A stretch of DNA of 64,000 nt from Frigidibacter mobilis (lineage in GTDB: Bacteria; Pseudomonadota; Alphaproteobacteria; Rhodobacterales; Rhodobacteraceae): assembly GCF_001620265.1 (NCBI RefSeq), contig NZ_CP012661.1, forward strand, positions 3,702,501 to 3,766,500, written 5' to 3'. Below, piece by piece: positions 18,724 to 28,042 of the stretch (positions within the stretch are counted from its first letter, which is position 1; each line of letters starts with the position of its first letter). The notes below the pieces were generated by a model. It made no database searches and had not been told where the DNA came from. It saw nothing but the letters and a program-made list of their open reading frames with translations. Position numbers and translations under genes: made by a program.

Positions 18724-20155
18724 GATCCAGCACCCATCCCCCCGCGCCCCTGCGCCGTTGCAGCACCTGATGGAAATCCCCGCGCGCTGCGTTCAGGACC
18801 TCGACCTCCGCCGGAGCGGGGGCGATGTCGGGGCGCAGCGCGTGCCCGGCCATCGCGCCGGTCGGCAGGCCAAGCAAGTCCAGGATCGTCGGCGCGATGT
18901 CAGGCAGGGCGCAGGGCCGGTCATCACGCAGGCCCGCGGGCCCGCCCGGCAGCGACAGCTGCAGCACCGTTGCCATCTCGTGCCGGTTCAGCCCGCCATG
19001 CATCCCGCCCCCGACGGCGACTCCGCCGGTCTTCAGCCCGCGCCCCGGCAGGCCGAAATGGTCCGGCCCGTTATCGGAGCGCATGACGTAGAACAGCGAG
19101 GGTGCGCGGGCATGGTCAAGCTTAACCACCGAAAGCGGCAGCGCGCCGGGGACCCGCGGCAGCAGATCGTCCCGCGCGAAGACCATGCCGATTTCCGGCT
19201 GCGCCATCATCCAGGCCGCCAGATCCGGCACCAGGCCTGCCTCGTCGTGCAGGCAGCGGATCTCGCCGCTGCTGCCCAGGGTCAGGGCGATGGCCGTATC
19301 GGCCTCGGGCCGGACGCGGGCATCGAAGCCGTCCGCGCGCAGCAGCGCCTCGATCTCGAAATGGCCGGTGGTGGTGATCTGGCCATGATCGGAAACCGCC
19401 ATCACCGCTGTGCGCTCCCCGCGCAGGCCACGGGTCGCCGCTTCGAGGATACGGGCAAAGCCCGCATCGGCCGAGGCCATGACGGCAGCGGTTTCCGCCG
19501 CCCCCAGCCCGTGGCTGTGATAGGTGCTGTCGGGCTCGCACAGCCAGATCAGCACCACATCGGGGCCATCCTCGCCCAGGGCGCCGGCCAGTGCCATCTC
19601 GGTGGCATAGGCAAGCTGATCGTGCTTCGGGGTGCCGCCCTTGGGCAGCGCGCCGTGGCGGGCCTCAGCCGCGCGTACGGCATCGGGGGTCTGCGTCGCT
19701 TCCTGCCCGTGGATCGAGAAGGTCCAGTGCCCGTCCTGCGCCACCACCTCGGGGTTGCACAGGAAAGCCGATCCGGCCGAGCCGGAATGGATCACCGCCA
19801 TGCGCTTGCCCGCGGCGGCCAGCGCCTCGCCCAGGGTCTGCGGGCCGACGACCCGGCCCCAGGCCGCGCGGGCCAGGATCAGGTCGCCAAAGGCTGATGT
19901 ATCCAGCGCACGCCCTTGCACCACCTGCGGCAGGTGGATCGCGTTGCCAACGATACCGTGGGCCCGCGGCCACTGACCCGAACCCAGCGAGCTCGTGGCC
20001 ACCCGCGTGACCGAGGGAAAGACCGAGCGCGCGCCGGTGAACACGGTGCCCGCTTGCCCCAACGCCTCCAGCGCGGGCATCCGCCCGGCGATCATGTCGG
20101 GGCGCAGCCCGTCAAAGACCACGACCACAACGCGGTCGATGCTTGCGCCTGTCAT
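18707..20155 (-). CDS. Alkaline-phosphatase-superfamily phosphodiesterase/nucleotide pyrophosphatase-like protein
   Basis: 482 residues with no signal peptide, so it is cytoplasmic. The metal-dependent phosphatase fold is clear: VVVFDGLRPDM (first metal aspartate), the nucleophile region SVFPSVTRVATSS with a threonine in the usual place, DSTYHSHGLG, SDHGQ and a late GGGMHGG motif. This is the type I phosphodiesterase/nucleotide pyrophosphatase subgroup; phosphonoacetate hydrolase shares the fold and is an alternative. The gene overlaps both neighbours. The context suggests that a phosphate-ester-containing compound is imported by the upstream ABC system and cleaved inside the cell. Confidence 0.85.
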   Translation of the reverse strand: MTGASIDRVVVVVFDGLRPDMIAGRMPALEALGQAGTVFTGARSVFPSVTRVATSSLGSGQWPRAHGIVGNAIHLPQVVQGRALDTSAFGDLILARAAWGRVVGPQTLGEALAAAGKRMAVIHSGSAGSAFLCNPEVVAQDGHWTFSIHGQEATQTPDAVRAAEARHGALPKGGTPKHDQLAYATEMALAGALGEDGPDVVLIWLCEPDSTYHSHGLGAAETAAVMASADAGFARILEAATRGLRGERTAVMAVSDHGQITTTGHFEIEALLRADGFDARVRPEADTAIALTLGSSGEIRCLHDEAGLVPDLAAWMMAQPEIGMVFARDDLLPRVPGALPLSVVKLDHARAPSLFYVMRSDNGPDHFGLPGRGLKTGGVAVGGGMHGGLNRHEMATVLQLSLPGGPAGLRDDRPCALPDIAPTILDLLGLPTGAMAGHALRPDIAPAPAEVEVLNAARGDFHQVLQRRRGAGGWVLDHGGRA

Positions 20156-21108
20156 GCCAGGGCCTCGGCGGGTTGCGCGGCCGCGGTTCCGGCCTGGCGG
20201 GCGTTCAGCGTGGCGGCAAAGGCCTGTGCGGCGGCTAGGGTCATGGCCTCGCTATGGGCTTTGAAGTTCCCCTTGATCTCGATGACGATCCGGGTGTCGG
20301 GCTGCACGGTCAGTTGCGCCCCGAGGGCCGCGAAGTCCACCAGGCCAAAGCCGGGAGGGGCGTGCATGTCGCCAAGGCCGATGAAATGCGCCTCGCCCAT
20401 ATGGCGGCTGGCGATGGTGGCGGGCCAGCCGGTGCTGTCGGAATAGTGGATATGGCCGATATGCGGGGCCAGCCGCAGGCAGGCCGCCAGCATGTCGAAG
20501 CCCCAGAGCCCGGCACCCTGCTGGGCATGGCTGATGTCGAGGCAGGCCATGACGGCGGGGTGGGCCAGCGCCTCGATCTGATCGGCAAGCTGGGCCGGGT
20601 CCAGCGAATACGAGGTTTCCAGCCCGTCGATCACCCGGGGATTGGGCGAGATGTTCTCATAGGCGATGCGCACGCCCAGGGCTTGCGCCCGGTCGGCCAC
20701 CTCTGCCAGCAGCTCGCGCTCGAAGGCCAGCAGCGCGGCGCGGCGGTTCGTCCAGGCCAGCGGGGTGCAGCGCCCCGGATGCAGCACGACGACGCGGGCG
20801 CCGATCTCGGCGGCCAGCTCCATCGACACCAGCGCGGCGCGGCGGTGCAGCTCGCGGTGCGCCTCGTCCATCAGGTTGATGGCGATCGGGGCGTGCATCG
20901 AATAGGCCAGATCATGCTGCGCCATCGCGGTCCGCACCGCGGCAACCTGCGCCGGGATCATCCGGCAGGCCACCACCGCATCCAGGCCCGTCGCGCTGAT
21001 CTCGGCCCCGGTGCAGCCGATCTCGGCCAGATGTGCCAGCCGCGCCGCAAATGTGCCGACCGAACCGGCCACGTCGCCTGTGTTGAAACCTGTTGCGATG
21101 ATGGTCAT
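20152..21108 (-). CDS. Sugar phosphate isomerase/epimerase-like TIM-barrel protein (copy 2)
   Basis: 318 residues of the xylose-isomerase-like TIM-barrel superfamily (AP endonuclease family 2 fold). Metal-ligand regions are visible: MHAPIAINLMDE, VVLHPGRCTP, YENISPNPR, CLDISHAQQG and HIGHIHYSD, ending with VIEIKGN, where the last glutamate usually closes the metal site. It overlaps its neighbours by 4 bp on each side. It is similar in plan to the adjacent copy (both have a SMHAPIAINLMD / LHANHAINLMD segment), so the two probably arose by duplication and may catalyse successive epimerisations or form a heteromer. Confidence 0.85.
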   Translation of the reverse strand: MTIIATGFNTGDVAGSVGTFAARLAHLAEIGCTGAEISATGLDAVVACRMIPAQVAAVRTAMAQHDLAYSMHAPIAINLMDEAHRELHRRAALVSMELAAEIGARVVVLHPGRCTPLAWTNRRAALLAFERELLAEVADRAQALGVRIAYENISPNPRVIDGLETSYSLDPAQLADQIEALAHPAVMACLDISHAQQGAGLWGFDMLAACLRLAPHIGHIHYSDSTGWPATIASRHMGEAHFIGLGDMHAPPGFGLVDFAALGAQLTVQPDTRIVIEIKGNFKAHSEAMTLAAAQAFAATLNARQAGTAAAQPAEALA

Positions 21109-22052
21109 TGAAGGGCGTCCTTGTAGGGGTTTTGCAGGGGGGTGCCGTGGTTGAGATGGGCGGCGATGGCATGGGCGGTGGCCACGACGGTGGCCGCCTC
21201 GGCGCGGTAGCGCCCGTTCAGCTCGATCCCGCCGAAGGTACGAGGGCGGAACCGCATCCGGGGCAGCAGCCCGGCCCAGGGGATCGAGCCCATGAACATC
21301 GGCGCGTGCATGTCGCCGATGCCAAGCGTGACCTCGTCGCCCGGGTCGGGGCTGTGCCCGGAGCGGCCGAAATTGTCATGTAGGTGCAGGTGCCAGACAA
21401 AGGGCGACAGCGCCTCGATCGCGGCCATATAATCGAAGCCGAGCGCATGGGCCGATAGCCAGCCATGCCCGAAATCCAGACAGGCGCCGACCCAGGGATG
21501 CGCCACCTCGGCCAGCTGCTCGGCCAGCGCCACCGGATCGGCGCCATAGGCGACACGGGGCGCGCCCGGCTTGCCGATCAGGTTCTCGACCGCCAGCCGC
21601 ACGCCGGCCTGCCCGGCCAGATCACCGAGGCGGCGCAACCGGTCACGCTCGGCCGCGCGGCGGGCAGGGCCCTCTGCTGCGTGCAGATCGGCGGGCAGCA
21701 CGCCCGAATGCAGTACCATAGAGCCGGCGCCCAGCCGGGCGCAGGCCGCGATGGAGGCGGCGGCCGCCGCCTCATGCAGATCCTCCGCGTCCGGGTCCAT
21801 CAGGTTGATGGCGTGATTGGCGTGCAGCACCGGGACCAGCCCGGCCTCGGCGACGATCTCGCCCACCGCCTCGGCCCGCGCCACGTTCAGCCGCCCGGCG
21901 ACCACGAAATCCAGCCGTCGCGCCGTCAGCTCGACATGGCTGCAGCCGATGGCGCGATAGCGGGCCAGGATCTCGGGCAGAAGATCGGTCCTGCCGGGGC
22001 TCATATCCGTCAGGTTCAGCCCGACGCCTTCGATGATGGGTTCGTCCGTCAC
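21105..22052 (-). CDS. Sugar phosphate isomerase/epimerase-like TIM-barrel protein (copy 1)
   Basis: 315 residues, same superfamily as the next gene product. It carries LHANHAINLMDPD, MVLHSGVLP, AVENLIGKPG, CLDFGHGWL, WHLHLHDNFGRSGHSPD and a closing GGIELNGRY. The HxHxHDN element and the late glutamate match the divalent-metal site of such isomerases. It begins 3 bp after the permease gene stop and overlaps the second copy by 4 bp. Family members isomerise or epimerise keto-sugars and inositols; the exact substrate is not deducible. Confidence 0.85.
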   Translation of the reverse strand: MTDEPIIEGVGLNLTDMSPGRTDLLPEILARYRAIGCSHVELTARRLDFVVAGRLNVARAEAVGEIVAEAGLVPVLHANHAINLMDPDAEDLHEAAAAASIAACARLGAGSMVLHSGVLPADLHAAEGPARRAAERDRLRRLGDLAGQAGVRLAVENLIGKPGAPRVAYGADPVALAEQLAEVAHPWVGACLDFGHGWLSAHALGFDYMAAIEALSPFVWHLHLHDNFGRSGHSPDPGDEVTLGIGDMHAPMFMGSIPWAGLLPRMRFRPRTFGGIELNGRYRAEAATVVATAHAIAAHLNHGTPLQNPYKDALQ

Positions 22053-22055
22053 GTT

Positions 22056-22934
22056 CTATCCTTGCAAGGAGGGGTCGAGCCGGGCGCGCAGATGGTCGCC
22101 CAGAATGGAAATCGACAGCGTGGTCAGGAAGATGACCACGCCGGGAATCACAGCCAGCCACCAGGCGTTGATGAGGTAGTCGCGCCCGTCGCCAAGCAGC
22201 TGGCCAAGCGAGGTCAGCGGCGGGCGGATGCCGAGGCCGATGAAGGACAGCGAGGTCTCGAACAGGATGGTCTCGGGGAAGTTGATCGTGACCTGCACGA
22301 TCAGCGGCCCCATGATGTTGGGCAGCACATGGCGCGCATAGATCCGCGCCGGGCTGCCGCCAAGCGCATGAACGGCCTGGGCATAGCCCTCCTGCCGCGC
22401 CGACAGGACAAGCCCGCGGGTGATGCGGGCATAGCGCTCCCACCCGTAGATCCCCATCAGCAGCAGAAACACGATCATGGAATTGCCAAGGAAGGCCAGC
22501 ACCGCCAGCGCGATGATGAAATAGGGCATGGCTGCGCCGAAATCGACCGCGGCGCTGATCGCCTCATCGACCCAGCCGCCATAATGTGCGGCAAGGAACC
22601 CCAGGCCCGTGCCCAGGACCGCCCCGATGATCGTGCCCAGAAGCGCCAGCGCGATGGAGGTCTGGGTGGCGACCAGAAGCCGCGACAGCAGATCCCGGCC
22701 CAGCCGGTCGGTGCCCAGCCAGTGATCGGGCGAATACCCGTCCAGCGGGAAGGGCGGCTTCATCCGGTCCAGCAGGCTGATTTCCTCGAACGCATAGGGC
22801 TGCAGCGCCTGGGCGAAGACGGTGACGAACAGGATCAGCGCCAGGAACCCGGCGGCCAGCACCACCGAGAGGGGTAGGCGCGGGCTGCGGCGGGCGGCGG
22901 TGCGAGGCTGCGGGCGGGCGGAAAAGACAGTCAT
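22056..22934 (-). CDS. ABC transporter permease, DppC/OppC type
   Basis: 292 residues from the ATG at 22934; a longer open frame upstream is only the shadow of the dppB-like gene. An N-terminal Arg/Pro stretch precedes the first helix (LSVVLAAGFLALILFV). The binding-protein-dependent transport signature is present near the ATPase-contact loop (GYAQAVHALGGSPARIYARH), and HWLGTDRLGRDLLSRLL is diagnostic of the DppC/OppC branch. It should pair with the upstream DppB-like permease. The start overlaps dppB by 4 bp. Confidence 0.92.
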   Translation of the reverse strand: MTVFSARPQPRTAARRSPRLPLSVVLAAGFLALILFVTVFAQALQPYAFEEISLLDRMKPPFPLDGYSPDHWLGTDRLGRDLLSRLLVATQTSIALALLGTIIGAVLGTGLGFLAAHYGGWVDEAISAAVDFGAAMPYFIIALAVLAFLGNSMIVFLLLMGIYGWERYARITRGLVLSARQEGYAQAVHALGGSPARIYARHVLPNIMGPLIVQVTINFPETILFETSLSFIGLGIRPPLTSLGQLLGDGRDYLINAWWLAVIPGVVIFLTTLSISILGDHLRARLDPSLQG

Positions 22935-23881
22935 GCGCGGGCCTCCGCGGCGCGCCCGCCCGCGCTGCGCGCATCGCGCACCCGCGGGTCGAGCCAGCCA
23001 TACATCAGATCGACGATCAGGTTGGTCAGGATCATCGTTGCGGCGATCAGGATCAGGATCGCCTGCACCAGCGCCAGATCCCGGTTGGCCACCGCGATGG
23101 TGACCAGCCGCCCGAGGCCCGGCCAGGCAAAGACGGTTTCCACCACCACCGCACCGCCGATCAGCTCGCCCACCTTCAGCCCGATGATGGTGATGATCGG
23201 CACCACCGCATTGGGAAAGGCATGGGACACCACCCGCCGCAGCGGCCCCGCGCCCTTGGACCGCGCGGTACGCATATAGGCGCGGCTGGATACGTCGATC
23301 ATCGCAGACCGAGTGAACCGCGCGATCTGCGCGGCGAAGGCGGTACCGAGCGTGAAGGCCGGCATCACCAGATGCGCCAGCGTGCCAGAGCCTGACGAGG
23401 GCAACCAGCGCAGGTGCAGCGAAAACACCAGGATCAGGATGATGCCCAGGAAGAAGTTGGGCATCGAGAAGCCGAACACCGCGAAGCTCATCACCCCGCG
23501 ATCCAGCGCGCTGCCCTGATACTGCGCCGCGATCACCCCCAGCGGGATGCCGATGAACAGCGCCATCGCCAGGCCGCAGGCCCCCAGCAGCAGCGTCTTC
23601 GGCGCCCGTTCCATCACCATGTCCCAGGCCGGCAGGCCCGAGCGCAGCGAGATCCCGAAATCGCCGCTGGCCAGCGCCTTCCAGTAGGCCAGATATTGCT
23701 GCCAGAGCGACTGGTCTAGGCCCCATTTGACGCGGTAGAACTCTCGCACCTCCTGCGCCACGTCATCGGGCAGCAGGATGTCGGTCGGATCGCCAGAGAT
23801 GCGCAGCACGACGAACACGAAGGTGATGACAAGCCACATGGTCACGGCAGAGCGCAGCAGTTTCACGGCGGTAAAGCGCAT
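22931..23881 (-). CDS. ABC transporter permease, DppB/OppB type
   Basis: 316 residues from the ATG at 23881, which shares one base with the stop of the ATPase gene (TGATG). The extended frame to 24049 reads through the ATPase gene and is not used. The protein starts MRFTAVKLLRSAVTMWLVI and has about six helices. It has the DppB-type loop GLDQSLWQQYLAYWKAL, the typical FGFSMPNFFLGIIL, and the cytoplasmic coupling segment YMRTARSKGAGPLRRVVSHA. With DppC it forms the membrane channel of the importer. Confidence 0.92.
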   Translation of the reverse strand: MRFTAVKLLRSAVTMWLVITFVFVVLRISGDPTDILLPDDVAQEVREFYRVKWGLDQSLWQQYLAYWKALASGDFGISLRSGLPAWDMVMERAPKTLLLGACGLAMALFIGIPLGVIAAQYQGSALDRGVMSFAVFGFSMPNFFLGIILILVFSLHLRWLPSSGSGTLAHLVMPAFTLGTAFAAQIARFTRSAMIDVSSRAYMRTARSKGAGPLRRVVSHAFPNAVVPIITIIGLKVGELIGGAVVVETVFAWPGLGRLVTIAVANRDLALVQAILILIAATMILTNLIVDLMYGWLDPRVRDARSAGGRAAEARA

Positions 23882-24893
23882 CACGCATACTCCCGGCTGG
23901 GGGTGGAGGTCTGGGGCCGCAGCGGGGCGGGGGGCGCCAGGTCTTCGGCGCGGTGACAGGCAACCCGGTGCGCGCCCAGATCCCGCAATGCCGGACTTTC
24001 GACCGCGCAGCGCGCGATCTTGTGCGGGCAGCGCGGATGGAACCGGCATCCGGCCGGGGGGACGTGCGGGCTTGGCGGATCGCCGGTCAGGGCGCTGCGC
24101 GTGCGCGGCGCTTCGGGGTCCTGCGCCGGAATGGCCGCCAGCAGCGCCGCCGTATAGGGATGGCGCGGCGCGGAAAACAGCGCGGCCTTGGGCGCATGTT
24201 CCACCACCTGGCCCAGATACATAACATAGACCCGGTCGGCGACATGCCGCACCACGCCCAGATCGTGGCTGACGAAGACATAGGCCAGCTGCAGATCGCG
24301 CTGCAGGTCCTTCAGAAGATTGACGATCTGCGCCTGGACCGAGACATCCAGCGCCGACACGGGCTCGTCCAGCACCAGAAGATCCGGCCCCAGCGCCAGC
24401 GCGCGGGCAAGGATCACGCGCTGCACCTGGCCGCCCGACAGTTCATGCGGGTAGCGATCCCACAGATGCGGGCCAAGCTGCACCATCTCCAGCACCTCGC
24501 GGGTGCGCGCCGCGGCATCGGGGCGCCGGTGGATGTCCAGCGGCTCGCGCACCTGGGTGCGGATCGTCAGCCGCGGATCAAGCGAGGCCCCGGTATCCTG
24601 GAACACGCATTGCATCCGCGTCCGCAGCGCGCGCCAGTCGGAGGTGTCCAGCCCCGCAAGGTCGGTGCCGTCGAAGCGCACGGTGCCGGTCTCGCTCGGG
24701 CTCAACCCCAGCAACAACCGCGCGAGGGTGGATTTCCCGCAGCCGCTTTCGCCCACGATGCCCACGGTCTCGCCGCGGTTCACATGCAGCGACACGCCAT
24801 CCACCGCGCGGAACCGCGTGGGGCGGCGAAACCAGCCGGGCTGGCTGGCGCGGTAGCTGCGCGACACACCCTTCGCCGTCAACAGCGGCCCGG

Positions 24894-24897
<4 letters not shown>
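23881..24897 (-). CDS. ABC transporter ATP-binding protein, DppF/OppF type
   Basis: 338 residues from the ATG at 24897, which overlaps the restored stop of the preceding ATPase gene by 4 bp. Walker A is GESGCGKST, the ABC signature LSGGQVQRV, Walker B LLVLDEPVSALD and the H-loop VSHDLGVV. The C-terminal oligopeptide/dipeptide domain with a Cys cluster (GCRFHPRCPHKIARC) is typical of DppD/DppF proteins and can bind an iron-sulfur cluster. It powers the importer together with the other ATPase. Confidence 0.93.
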
Positions 24898-25873
<976 letters not shown>

Positions 25874-25914
25874 GAGAATTCCTTTCCGCTGGCAGGGCGG
25901 GGGGCGAAAGCAGG

Positions 25915-25943
25915 GCGGGCGGCGTCGCTCGGGTGCCGCCCGC
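25915..25943 (-). other. Intercistronic stem-loop after the solute-binding-protein gene
   Basis: GCGGGCGGC (25915-25923) pairs perfectly with GCCGCCCGC (25935-25943) around an 11-nt loop, 13 nt past the stop of the binding-protein gene and before the DppD-type gene. There is no T-tract. A likely role is 3'-end protection or partial termination, so that binding protein is made in excess over the membrane parts. Confidence 0.6.
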
Positions 25944-25956
25944 CTGGTGTTTCGTC

Positions 25957-27534
25957 TCAGTTCGAGCCGTCGCCGAAGCTCAGGTTGTAGGGCCGGAAGT
26001 CCATGTAATAGAGGCCGTAGGGCTTCCAGTTCACGCCCTTGCGCAGGGCATAGGTTTCCAGCGGGTTGTAGAGGATCGTTCCCACAGCCTCGTCATTCCA
26101 GATCGCCAGCGCCTCGGCATAGGCGGCGCGGCGTTCGTCCCAGTCCATCGAGGTAATCAGCACGTCCAGCAGTTCGTTGAAGCGCGCCGGGGCATGCCAG
26201 GTCCGCTCGGGGAACTCCTTGTTCTTCTGCACGCCCGAGGACTTGCCCCATTGCGGCACCAGCGAGCCCAGCGGATCGGGGAAGCGGTGGGTGTTCGACC
26301 AGGGCAGGATATGCACGCCCGCCTCTGCCGCCTGGCTGTTGTTCTCGCGCGGTTCGAGTTTGACGTTCAGGCCGATCTCCCGCCACATCTGCTGCATGGC
26401 CTGGGCCGCTTCGAGGCTGAGAAGATAGTAGTTCAGCCCAAGGCGATAGACGATCTCTTCGCCGTTATAACCGGCCTCGGCCAGCAGGGCCTTGGCCTTT
26501 TCCGGGTTGTATTCGAACTCGGGAAACTCTTCGATCCACATCTGGTACGAGGGCAGCTGGTGGCCGTTGGGGGTGTAATTCTGGCCTTCCCACAGCGCGT
26601 CGCGCAGCAGCTTGCGGTCGATGCCGAGGCTGATCGCCTGGCGGACGCGCTTGTCTGCCAGCGGGCCATAGGGCAGCAGCCGCAGCACATGGCTGTTGTC
26701 CAGAACGATGCGCTCCACCTTCAGGTCGTCATAGCTGCGGATGGTGGCAACCTGGTCCGGCGGGATGTTGACGGCGATGTCGTATTCGCCCGAGACCAGC
26801 CCCGCGATCCGGGCCGAGACTTCCGGAACCACGCGGTAGGTGATCGAGGCCGCAGTGGGCTTGCCGCCGAAATAGTCGTCATGCGCGACCAGCTTCAGAT
26901 ATTCGCCGTCCACCCATTCCTCGACCTTGTAGGGGCCGGTGCCGACCGGCTTGCGGCGGAAGGCCTCATAGCCGACGGTCAGGTATTCGCGCGCGTTCAC
27001 GATCCAGAAAGAGTAGCCGGCAATCCGCTGCTCCATCAGGATATCGGGTTCCTTGGACACGATCCGCACATTGTAGCGATCCAGCGGGATCACATGGCTG
27101 ATCGTGTTCATGTAGGTCTTGGCTTCGCCGAAGATCGGGTTCTGGCCAGCGCCGCGGCCGGGCACCAGCGAGAAGGCAACGTCATCGGAGGTCAGCTCGT
27201 CGCCATTGTGGAACTTGACGCCTTCGCGCAGCTTGAAATCCATCGTCCGGTCGTCGACGCGGGTCCAGCTTTCGGCCAGGCCGGGCACCAGGACTGCCGA
27301 GGTTCCGCTGCCATCGGCAAGGAAGTCACGGCGGATCAGGCTGTCGAACAGCGTGTAGGTGATGCGGACCGCGACGTTGCCCTGCTCCTCGATCGACTCG
27401 AGGCTGTTGGGAAGCGCGTTCACCGCCACGGTCAGGTCCGGCCGGTCGTCCGCCAGTGCGGGCAGGCCGATCAGCGAGGCGACAACCGCGCTCCTCAGCA
27501 ATCTGGCCGCTTTTGCCAATGTAGAAATCCGCAT
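25957..27534 (-). CDS. ABC transporter solute-binding protein, family 5 (peptide/opine/nickel type)
   Basis: 525 residues, first gene of the ten-gene operon. A Sec signal peptide (1 to ~28, ending LPALADD) directs it to the periplasm. The family-5 signature is seen in TMDFKLREGVKFHNGDELTSDDVAFSL (about 95-121), and FRRKPVGTGPYKVEEWVDG and VRQAISLGIDRKLLRD follow. This family binds di/oligopeptides, opines, nickel or glycosides and is functionally broad, so a peptide substrate should not be assumed. The enzymes encoded downstream (phosphodiesterase fold and epimerase-like barrels) make a sugar- or polyol-phosphate-type ligand worth considering. Confidence 0.9.
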   Translation of the reverse strand: MRISTLAKAARLLRSAVVASLIGLPALADDRPDLTVAVNALPNSLESIEEQGNVAVRITYTLFDSLIRRDFLADGSGTSAVLVPGLAESWTRVDDRTMDFKLREGVKFHNGDELTSDDVAFSLVPGRGAGQNPIFGEAKTYMNTISHVIPLDRYNVRIVSKEPDILMEQRIAGYSFWIVNAREYLTVGYEAFRRKPVGTGPYKVEEWVDGEYLKLVAHDDYFGGKPTAASITYRVVPEVSARIAGLVSGEYDIAVNIPPDQVATIRSYDDLKVERIVLDNSHVLRLLPYGPLADKRVRQAISLGIDRKLLRDALWEGQNYTPNGHQLPSYQMWIEEFPEFEYNPEKAKALLAEAGYNGEEIVYRLGLNYYLLSLEAAQAMQQMWREIGLNVKLEPRENNSQAAEAGVHILPWSNTHRFPDPLGSLVPQWGKSSGVQKNKEFPERTWHAPARFNELLDVLITSMDWDERRAAYAEALAIWNDEAVGTILYNPLETYALRKGVNWKPYGLYYMDFRPYNLSFGDGSN

Positions 27535-27647
27535 CGCAACATCCTTTTCTAAGGGAACGTGTCGCGGAACCGGTAATTCATCCGAATGACGCTGATCGCT
27601 CGTGCCAGTGAAGTTTTCCGGATGGTTTCATGTCGCCTGGGTAAATA

Positions 27648-27696
27648 TGTCGGGCCTGCCCGTCCCCGCCGCGGGTAGGGCGGGCAGGCCCCGACA
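27648..27696 (-). terminator. Strong stem-loop downstream of the tRNA gene
   Basis: TGTCGGGCCTGCCCG (27648-27662) pairs with CGGGCAGGCCCCGACA (27681-27696), 15 pairs with one bulged base. On the minus strand it is followed by TATTTA. It sits about 115 bp past the tRNA 3' end and before the family-5 binding-protein operon, so it probably ends tRNA transcription and insulates the operon. Confidence 0.6.
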
Positions 27697-27811
27697 CGGT
27701 TCGCCGCGATCTCCGGCCAGCCGTGGGCGCCGCACGGCGCGGCGGCATAGGCGAGTGCCTCACCGCCGACATGTCTTTGATACGGTGTGGAATTCTGACA
27801 TTTTAGGGAAG

Positions 27812-27888
27812 TGGTGGCGAGGGGGGGACTCGAACCCCCGACCCCGTGATTATGAGTCACGTGCTCTAACCAGCTGAGCTACCTAGCC
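27812..27888 (-). tRNA. tRNA-Met (CAU), probably elongator
   Basis: The 77 nt include an encoded CCA. The D arm (GCTCAGCTGGTTAGAGC), the anticodon loop CTCATAA with anticodon CAT, and a T arm GGGGG-TTCGAGT-CCCCC all fold. The acceptor stem GGCTAGG/CCTCGCC has a mismatch at pair 4-69 (T opposite C). A G at position 4 would make it perfect, which suggests a mutation or base error. A tRNA-Ile with a modified CAU anticodon is an alternative that needs a tRNA-specific search. Confidence 0.9.
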
Positions 27889-28042
27889 AATGGGCCGCTT
27901 GCTAGTGAAGCTGCGCTGTGGCGTCAAGGGAAAAACGGCGTGCGGGCAGGGCCGCGGCTGTCCCGACACCGATTTGCGCTTTGCTCTGCGGCGGTATCGG
28001 CGGTATCAGCGAGGGGACCGCCGTCCCCACCGGGAGCCGACC

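Noticed and set aside
25933..27552. 539-codon plus-strand frame opposite the family-5 binding-protein gene
   Set aside because: Mirror of a clear solute-binding protein; no domain and no ribosome-binding site.
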